From the NCBI RefSeq assembly GCF_000422705.1, contig NZ_KE383907.1:1-64000 (forward strand): DNA of 64,000 nucleotides, in the 5' to 3' direction. The DNA comes from Flavobacterium soli DSM 19725 (GTDB lineage Bacteria > Bacteroidota > Bacteroidia > Flavobacteriales > Flavobacteriaceae). The notes under the pieces were generated by a model, which had not been told where the DNA came from, did not search any database, and saw only the letters and a program-made list of their open reading frames with translations. A program made the position numbers and the translations under genes. Every line of letters starts with the position of its first letter. Position 1 is the first letter of the stretch. Shown here in pieces: positions 59,388 through 64,000 of this stretch.

Positions 59388-60356
59388 ATGACTTCAGCAC
59401 TTTATCCATTGCAATTTCATCCAATTTTAAAAGAAAGAATTTGGGGAGGCAAAAAACTCAAAACAGTTTTACATAAAGAAATCACTTCAACCATAACAGG
59501 CGAAAGTTGGGAACTATCCACTGTCGAAGGCGATGTTAGCATTATAGCAAACGGAACCTTTCAAGGAAATTCCTTGCAAGAGCTAATCAATAACCGTCCA
59601 GAAGATATTCTTGGAACAAAAGTATACAAAAGGTTTGGCAGGCAATTTCCGCTACTCTTTAAATTCATTGATGCAAGAGAAGATCTTTCCATTCAAGTGC
59701 ATCCAAATGATGATTTAGCCAAGGAACGCCACAACTCTTTCGGAAAAACCGAAATGTGGTATGTAATGCAAGCCGACGAAGGTGCCAGAATTATTGTGGG
59801 TTTTAAAGAAGAGTCCAATCAAGAAGCCTATCTCGAAAATCTAAAAAACAAGAGCTTGCTTTCGATCTTAGATCAGGTTACGGCAAAAGAAGGCGATGTC
59901 TTCTTTCTAGAAACCGGAACAGTTCATGCCATTGGAGCAGGAATCCTCTTGGCCGAAATCCAGCAAACTTCTGATATCACGTATAGAATTTACGACTTTG
60001 ATCGCGTAGATGCAACAGGAAATACGAGAGAACTTCATGTTGATTTGGCCTTGGATGCCATCAATTATGAGGTAGTGGAAACTCAGAAAAAATATAAAAA
60101 AGAAAAAAACATCTTCAATGATGTAGTTGATTGTCCGTATTTTACAACCACTATGCTTCCGTTGCAAGGTACTCTAGAAATCAATAAAACTTCGGAATCT
60201 TTCACGGTCTATATGTGTGTGGAGGGCTATTTTGAAATTGAATATGATAATCAAAAATATCAGTATAAAAAAGGAGATACGATTTTGCTTCCAGCGGCTT
60301 TATATGCATTCAAAATCAGCGGAAATGCTTCAATTTTAGAAATTTACATTTCATAG
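59388..60356 (+). CDS. manA: Mannose-6-phosphate isomerase, class I
   Basis: 322 residues. The cupin-type zinc site is formed by KFIDAREDLSIQVHPNDDLA (Gln and His, about 96-108), a Lys-Thr-Glu-Met-Trp-Tyr segment with the Glu, and FFLETGTVHAIGAGILLAE (His, about 180). EIQQTSDITYRIYDFDR is the family's substrate region. The C-terminal cupin is short, as in the bacterial small class I enzymes. It converts fructose-6-phosphate to mannose-6-phosphate, supplying GDP-mannose-type donors for surface glycans. It is preceded by 230 bp that contain a palindromic element. Confidence 0.9.
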   Translation: MTSALYPLQFHPILKERIWGGKKLKTVLHKEITSTITGESWELSTVEGDVSIIANGTFQGNSLQELINNRPEDILGTKVYKRFGRQFPLLFKFIDAREDLSIQVHPNDDLAKERHNSFGKTEMWYVMQADEGARIIVGFKEESNQEAYLENLKNKSLLSILDQVTAKEGDVFFLETGTVHAIGAGILLAEIQQTSDITYRIYDFDRVDATGNTRELHVDLALDAINYEVVETQKKYKKEKNIFNDVVDCPYFTTTMLPLQGTLEINKTSESFTVYMCVEGYFEIEYDNQKYQYKKGDTILLPAALYAFKISGNASILEIYIS

Positions 60357-60378
60357 TGGGTTATCTGAAGATTATGTG

Positions 60379-60386
60379 TACTTTTG
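60379..60386 (+). promoter_or_regulatory. Candidate -7 box of the small helical gene
   Basis: TACTTTTG fits TAnnTTTG exactly, 27 bp before the ATG at 60414. No matching -33 box. Confidence 0.35.
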
Positions 60387-60413
60387 CAATCGCAAATTAA
60401 AATTAGAAATAAA

Positions 60414-60680
60414 ATGGCAAACATTAAGAATTTAAAGAAAGACATCAACTACGTTTTAGGAGATATTATTGAGGCAGTTTACTTATATGAACTTACAACG
60501 ACAGGAAAACCAAGTCCAGAAACTAACGCTTTGATCGATGAAGCGATTACTGCATTTGATGTTTTGATTGCTAAAGTGAATGCAAAAAATGTTGAAAACA
60601 AAAAAGCACACTTCAAACAAATCAACGTAGAATTAGAACAAGCTGCAAATCAATTGGTTGCTAAAATCAACGAATTGTAG
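60414..60680 (+). CDS. Small helical protein of unknown function
   Basis: 88 residues from the ATG at 60414; the longer frame to 60384 would start inside the likely promoter. The sequence is Lys-, Asn- and Glu-rich with three or four regular helices: NLKKDINYVLGDIIEAVYLY, a TNALIDEAITAFDVLIAKVN stretch, then KKAHFKQINVELEQAANQLV. No Cys, Trp or membrane segment. It looks like a short helical bundle. Similar small proteins are, to my memory, widespread in flavobacteria next to this tRNA, but no function is known. It ends 79 bp before tRNA-Thr. Confidence 0.65.
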   Translation: MANIKNLKKDINYVLGDIIEAVYLYELTTTGKPSPETNALIDEAITAFDVLIAKVNAKNVENKKAHFKQINVELEQAANQLVAKINEL

Positions 60681-60712
60681 TCAAAAAAAACAATAAAAAA
60701 GTGCAGATTTTT

Positions 60713-60743
60713 TTTGGAAAATTAAAATTCAGTCTTATATTTG
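60713..60743 (+). promoter_or_regulatory. tRNA-Thr promoter
   Basis: TTTG at 60713-60716, a 19-nt spacer and TATATTTG at 60736-60743. Both boxes and spacing match the Bacteroidetes housekeeping promoter exactly, and the tRNA starts 17 bp downstream. Confidence 0.65.
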
Positions 60744-60759
60744 CACTCGTATTGAAGTC

Positions 60760-60833
60760 GCCAGCGTAGCTCAGTTGGCTAGAGCAGCTGATTTGTAATC
60801 AGCAGGTCGTGGGTTCGAGTCCCTCCGCCGGCT
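60760..60833 (+). tRNA. tRNA-Thr (anticodon TGT)
   Basis: The cloverleaf is readable: acceptor GCCAGCG, D-arm GCTC/GAGC, anticodon arm GCTGA-TTTGTAA-TCAGC with TGT as anticodon, variable loop AGGTC, T-arm GTGGG-TTCGAGT-CCCTC, acceptor return CGCCGGC and discriminator T. CCA is not encoded. The fourth acceptor pair is A-C, and the second T-stem pair is T-T, both mismatches. The gene has its own promoter upstream and a hairpin terminator directly downstream. Confidence 0.93.
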
Positions 60834-60840
60834 CAATAAG

Positions 60841-60870
60841 AAAACCATCACAGTAATGTGGTGGTTTTTT
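60841..60870 (+). terminator. Rho-independent terminator of tRNA-Thr
   Basis: AAAACCATCAC pairs with GTGGTGGTTTT (one G-U pair), loop AGTAAT, followed by Ts. It lies 7 bp after the tRNA. Confidence 0.75.
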
Positions 60871-60940
60871 GGTTTTGTACATTTCTTGAATTGATAATGT
60901 TTTACAGTTTAAGTATTAAATATAAAATAAGAGCATAAAA

Positions 60941-60968
60941 AAAACATCCGCCGAGGCGGATGTTTTTG
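60941..60968 (-). terminator. Terminator of the lipoprotein gene
   Basis: AAAAACATCCGCC pairs with GGCGGATGTTTTT, leaving a tight loop around CGAG. A/T runs lie on both sides, so it can work in both directions. It lies about 20 bp beyond the stop of the minus-strand gene at 60989. Confidence 0.7.
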
Positions 60969-60988
60969 ATTTTTGTATTTATGACTTT

Positions 60989-61702
60989 TTACTTTTCCGA
61001 TTTCTTTATGTCGGCGATATATTCGTTTAAAAGCTTTCCGTATTTTGATTTTGCAATTTTTGCTGGAAGAGCATTGTTGATGGTGTCTAGGTATTTGATA
61101 TTTGCATTGCTAATTTCTGATAGGGCAATATAGGGTGCTATATCATGGTTTTTGTTCGTAATGGCAAAGTTAATGGCATAGAGGTATCTTCTTTTTAAAT
61201 TGCCTTCGATTTTCTTGTCGATGCTGTCTAGATCTGATATACGGTTGAAACGTACTGCATCGAATCGTTCTTTTGAAAGTTCGAGATTTTTAGTAGTGAA
61301 TCTTGAATTGATTTTCTTGAAATCTTCGTAGAGCTTATGGTTTTCGGAACCTGTTATTTTTGCGTCAGCAAAGAAGTGTTTTAGGCTAGTTTCGATATTG
61401 ATGTTTCCTGGTTCGGCAAAGACTGGAAGGTTATTGTCGACTGAATTGGTAACACCACGGTCGATGAACAGATAGAGCATTTCTGGGGATTCCAAATCTA
61501 AATGGGACTCGAAAGTAGATTCGCCATCGATGATAATCGAATCGATCACCACTAGATTGGTATCGACAATTTTTTGGATGTAGAGTTTTCCTTCTTGAAA
61601 TCCTTTGATGTTTCCGGTGATGTGGAGGTTTTTATCGGATTCTTTCTTGCTACAGCTGATGATTAGGAATATTGAGAATAGGGCAACGACGGCGTTTTTC
61701 AT
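60989..61702 (-). CDS. Lipoprotein with DUF4369-like N-terminal domain
   Basis: 237 residues from the ATG at 61702, which begins exactly at a lipoprotein signal: a Lys-Asn start, hydrophobic core, then LIISC with the lipidated Cys at residue 17. The longer frame to 61735 would place extra polar residues before it. Residues about 27-120 follow the DUF4369 pattern (LHITGNIKGFQEGKLYIQK, VVIDSIIIDGESTFESHLD and MLYLFIDRG), a beta-sandwich seen at the N-terminus of Bacteroidetes thiol-disulfide proteins. The thioredoxin domain usual in such proteins is missing; the C-terminal half is helical. Probably outer-membrane anchored. Confidence 0.75.
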   Translation of the reverse strand: MKNAVVALFSIFLIISCSKKESDKNLHITGNIKGFQEGKLYIQKIVDTNLVVIDSIIIDGESTFESHLDLESPEMLYLFIDRGVTNSVDNNLPVFAEPGNINIETSLKHFFADAKITGSENHKLYEDFKKINSRFTTKNLELSKERFDAVRFNRISDLDSIDKKIEGNLKRRYLYAINFAITNKNHDIAPYIALSEISNANIKYLDTINNALPAKIAKSKYGKLLNEYIADIKKSEK

Positions 61703-61746
61703 TATAAATAGTTTTTGTTTTTTAATGTGGGGCAAAATAATGAAAA

Positions 61747-61777
61747 AATCCCCAATTTAGATTTTAAATTGGGGATT
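61747..61777 (-). terminator. Terminator downstream of the M61 peptidase gene
   Basis: Perfect 13-bp arms AATCCCCAATTTA (61747-61759) and TAAATTGGGGATT (61765-61777). On the minus strand the stem is followed by a run of six Ts. It lies between the M61 gene and the lipoprotein gene. Confidence 0.75.
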
Positions 61778-61820
61778 AATATGATTTCTTTTTTTTCCGG
61801 TTCAGGTTTATGGAGGGCTT

Positions 61821-61891
61821 TCTAGCCCTGATGGTTGCAACTATCCTTTTGTTCCGGGGTTCGGAACAAAAGATAGTGCATCCAGCAGGAA
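61821..61891. repeat. REP-like palindromic element
   Basis: Inner arms GCAACTATCCTTTTGTTCC (61837-61855) and GGAACAAAAGATAGTGC (61863-61879) pair almost fully; the outer parts TCTAGCCCTGATGG and CCAGCAGGAATAT extend it. It lies just beyond the M61 peptidase stop. I recall very similar AGCCCTGATGG...AGCAGGAAT palindromes in many flavobacterial intergenic regions. Confidence 0.6.
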
Positions 61892-61924
61892 TATGGATTT
61901 ATTCTCTGCCAAATGATTCGCTCC

Positions 61925-63781
61925 TTATCCTTTTAGCCAAGCTTCTTTTAACTTGTTTTTGGTTGCATCTGATGCTTGGAATCCTTCGGTTTCGTCCATT
62001 GGGATTTTTGCGTTTCCTTTTAGGGTTAGCTCTTGACCGTCGCGTTTCATTTTAAAGGTTAGTGGGTCGCCTTCCTTGATGGCCATGCTCATCATGATCA
62101 GATCGTTGACGTTATCGAGGTTGTATTTTACGTCGTTGATGGCGAGTAGAACGTCGCCTCCTTTGATGCCGATGGTGTTCATGAAATCGTTCAATTCGGC
62201 TCCTGGGATGATTAGTAATTCCTTTGTTGAAGGGTCGAGAACTGTGATAACGGGTGCTTGATTGTGGACAAAAATATTCCCTGGAACTTGCATTGTGGTT
62301 TTTGTAACGCCCATTTTTGCAAAGTATTTTTCGTATGGAATTGGAGTTGGTCCTGCAACATACGTGTTTAGGAATTCGCCCACTTCTGGGTAGGTGAGCT
62401 GTGTTATTTTTGCAAAAAGATCTTTGTCGTCAAATGCTTTTTGAGTTCCATATTCGTTGGAAAGTTTTTGCATCAGGTCGAGAATTCCTCTTTCGCCATT
62501 GCTTTTTTCTCTGATTGTGATGTCGATGCACATTGCGATTAATGCTCCTTTTTCGTAAACGTTTAGGTATTGGTCCTTGTAGGGCTTTTTCAAGACTTCG
62601 GCACTCATTTTTGTGAAGGGCATCGTGTCGTCCATTTGCAGTGAATTGGCAATTTTCCCGTTCATTCTTTGGTAGAATTGTTCTTCGGTGATGAGGCCTT
62701 GATTGACTTGGAACAGATTTGCAAAATATTCTGTCACTCCTTCATACATCCATAAGTGTTGTGACATCTTTGGTGTGTTGTAGTCGAAGTTTTGGATTTC
62801 TTTTGAGTGGATCGTAAGCGGTGTTACGATGTGAAAAAATTCGTGGGAAACGACATCTTTTAGTTGTTCTGCCAGTTGTTCTTTTGGCATCATTTCCGGC
62901 ATGACTACGGTTGTAGAAGTTGGGTGTTCCAAAGCTCCAAAGCCATTTGCATCGGCACGGTTCATGTCTGACAGGTATAGCAATACTGCATATTTTTTAG
63001 TTGAATTGAATTTGCCCAAGAAATTTTTTTGAGCGGTCATCATGGTTTTCATCTCTGGGGTGATGCTTTCGGCCGTTATAAGTCCGTTTGGAGAATAGAC
63101 CGCGATGATGATTTCCATTCCGTCTACTGTAAATGTGGTGTAGTCTGGTTTAGAATACATGATAGGATTCTCTACCAATTCGGCATAACGGGAGGTGTTG
63201 AACGTGTCTTTTGTGTCGCTGGCGTCCTTATCGACCATTGCCGTAGCTCCCCAAAGTGTTGCTGGGTGTGCAATATTCACTTTGTAGGGAAACTCGATCA
63301 TGTCTGAAAAATAGCCTACGAAAGCATGGGTGTTGATCATGAAGTTTTTGCCTTCCTCGATATTGGTTCCGGCTGGTGAAAAGATGTCGTGGGTGTCTTC
63401 GATATCATAAGTATCGTTTACATAATAGGTAATCTTGCTGAGCTTTTTTGCATTGCTGATTTTCCATGAGTTGTCCTCTAGTTTTGCAACAGTCAAGGCT
63501 GTTCCTTTGGCATCATAGGCTTTTAAGTTTTCTATGAATTTGCCATAATCGTCTTCAGAATAGGTGCCTGGGATGATCTTTGGAACGTGATAGGTGACTT
63601 CGTTACTGCTGATTTTTGGTGGGGTAACGGTGACCATGACTTGATCGTCTTTTACTACATTCAAGTCGATATCTACTTGTATTTGCTTGTCTTTTGATTG
63701 TGCCGTAGCATTGAAGTTTAAAAATGACATTGTTATTGCCAAAAAGTAAAAACTTTTGAGATTCTGAACTCTTAATTTCAT
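61925..63781 (-). CDS. M61-family metallopeptidase with C-terminal PDZ domain
   Basis: About 618 residues from the ATG at 63781, which gives a clean signal peptide (about 1-28, ending Ala-Thr-Ala-Gln); the longer frame adds non-signal residues. A beta-rich N-terminal domain (about 30-200) precedes the catalytic domain: VVSHEFFHIVTPLTIHSKEI holds the zinc-binding His-Glu-x-x-His, and LWMYEGVTEYFANLF the third ligand Glu. The last 100 residues form a PDZ domain (GIKGGDVLLAINDVKYN). M61 members are glycyl or related aminopeptidases. It acts in the periplasm or at the surface. Own terminator at 61747. Confidence 0.88.
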   Translation of the reverse strand: MKLRVQNLKSFYFLAITMSFLNFNATAQSKDKQIQVDIDLNVVKDDQVMVTVTPPKISSNEVTYHVPKIIPGTYSEDDYGKFIENLKAYDAKGTALTVAKLEDNSWKISNAKKLSKITYYVNDTYDIEDTHDIFSPAGTNIEEGKNFMINTHAFVGYFSDMIEFPYKVNIAHPATLWGATAMVDKDASDTKDTFNTSRYAELVENPIMYSKPDYTTFTVDGMEIIIAVYSPNGLITAESITPEMKTMMTAQKNFLGKFNSTKKYAVLLYLSDMNRADANGFGALEHPTSTTVVMPEMMPKEQLAEQLKDVVSHEFFHIVTPLTIHSKEIQNFDYNTPKMSQHLWMYEGVTEYFANLFQVNQGLITEEQFYQRMNGKIANSLQMDDTMPFTKMSAEVLKKPYKDQYLNVYEKGALIAMCIDITIREKSNGERGILDLMQKLSNEYGTQKAFDDKDLFAKITQLTYPEVGEFLNTYVAGPTPIPYEKYFAKMGVTKTTMQVPGNIFVHNQAPVITVLDPSTKELLIIPGAELNDFMNTIGIKGGDVLLAINDVKYNLDNVNDLIMMSMAIKEGDPLTFKMKRDGQELTLKGNAKIPMDETEGFQASDATKNKLKEAWLKG

Positions 63782-63904
63782 CTTTTTTAGATTTGATTTG
63801 AATGTAAGACTGTGGTTTAACAAAATTGTTACATGTTGCAAAGAAAGTTAATTTAAAAAAGGGTGGGAGTTATAGAGTTGTTAATTTAAAACAAGTTTTT
63901 TATC

Positions 63905-63912
63905 TACATTTG
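63905..63912 (+). promoter_or_regulatory. Candidate -7 box of the edge gene
   Basis: TACATTTG fits TAnnTTTG, 15 bp before the ATG at 63928. The nearest TTG is 24 nt upstream, longer than usual. Confidence 0.3.
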
Positions 63913-63927
63913 AGATTAAAATGCGAT

Positions 63928-64000
63928 ATGCAAATTGTTTCCCTTCTACTTATCATAATAATTGTATTGTATGGTATCAAAGAATTGAAAAATTCTAATA
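63928..64000 (+). CDS. Partial gene at the window edge, hydrophobic N-terminus
   Basis: An ATG at 63928 opens a frame that is still open at the end of the window. The first residues, MQIVSLLLIIIIVLYGIKEL, form one membrane helix or signal anchor. The alternative ATG at 63921 closes within the window. The product cannot be named from 24 codons. Confidence 0.4.
   Translation, partial: MQIVSLLLIIIIVLYGIKELKNSN

Noticed and set aside
61810..62055. 81-codon plus-strand open frame
   Set aside because: It covers the palindromic element and the antisense of the M61 peptidase C-terminus; a shadow frame.

Overview
The window looks like a chromosomal segment of a Flavobacteriaceae bacterium, probably Flavobacterium or a close relative. 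The reasons are low GC, a type IX secretion (T9SS) C-terminal sorting domain, a PorV/PorQ-family protein, DUF3667 and a TPR-plus-LuxR-type regulator. Promoter-like boxes of the Bacteroidetes form TTTG-N19-TAnnTTTG are present, and several intergenic repeats are of types I associate with flavobacteria. No phage, transposase, CRISPR array or plasmid gene was seen.

Layout. (1) 1-4.5 kb: small secreted or membrane proteins of unknown role, a degenerate 21-bp repeat tract (2.84-3.19 kb) and a cytosolic helical protein with a carboxypeptidase-regulatory-like domain. (2) 4.6-11.2 kb: housekeeping and accessory genes: GNAT, VOC, a divergent App1-type phosphatase and diacylglycerol-kinase-type lipid kinase, a GyrI-like effector-binding protein, a membrane TPR/HTH regulator, a HEAT-like protein and DUF3667. 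(3) 11.2-12.5 kb: a small XRE-type regulator inside unusually long non-coding flanks. (4) 12.5-41.3 kb: a co-directional surface-polysaccharide locus. It has a Wzm/Wzt ABC exporter, a pyruvyltransferase-like protein, thirteen glycosyltransferases, a NeuB-NeuC-NeuA sialic-acid module, an asparagine-synthase-like amidotransferase, an MBOAT/SGNH O-acetylation pair, a serine-acetyltransferase-like enzyme, a Wzy/WaaL-type membrane protein and a WbaP/WcaJ-type initiating sugar transferase. (5) 41.3-48.8 kb: envelope genes: DUF4105, PorV/PorQ, CDP-alcohol phosphatidyltransferase, GH25 lysozyme, LptB, AhpD-like, TatC and KdsD. (6) 48.8-64 kb: RecQ, a DUF2891 protein, a T9SS cargo protein, an FAD oxidoreductase, Idi, QueD-like, ManA, tRNA-Thr(TGT), a DUF4369-like lipoprotein and an M61 peptidase.

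How the genes fit together. The initiating transferase would load a sugar phosphate on the lipid carrier. The glycosyltransferases would extend it, CMP-sialic acid from NeuB/C/A would be added, and O-acetyl, possibly pyruvyl and amide groups would decorate it. Wzm/Wzt would export it, with the Wzt C-terminal domain probably reading a chain end, and the PF04932-like protein would ligate (or polymerise) it. KdsD (Kdo synthesis), LptB (LPS transport) and ManA (mannose supply) nearby fit the same envelope theme.

The least explained material is non-coding: palindromic elements and several families of short intergenic repeats outside the glycan locus, two of which supply the stop codon and last residues of unrelated genes. 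The 21-bp repeat tract and the flanks of the XRE gene are also unexplained. All functional assignments are from motif recognition by eye; no database search was possible.
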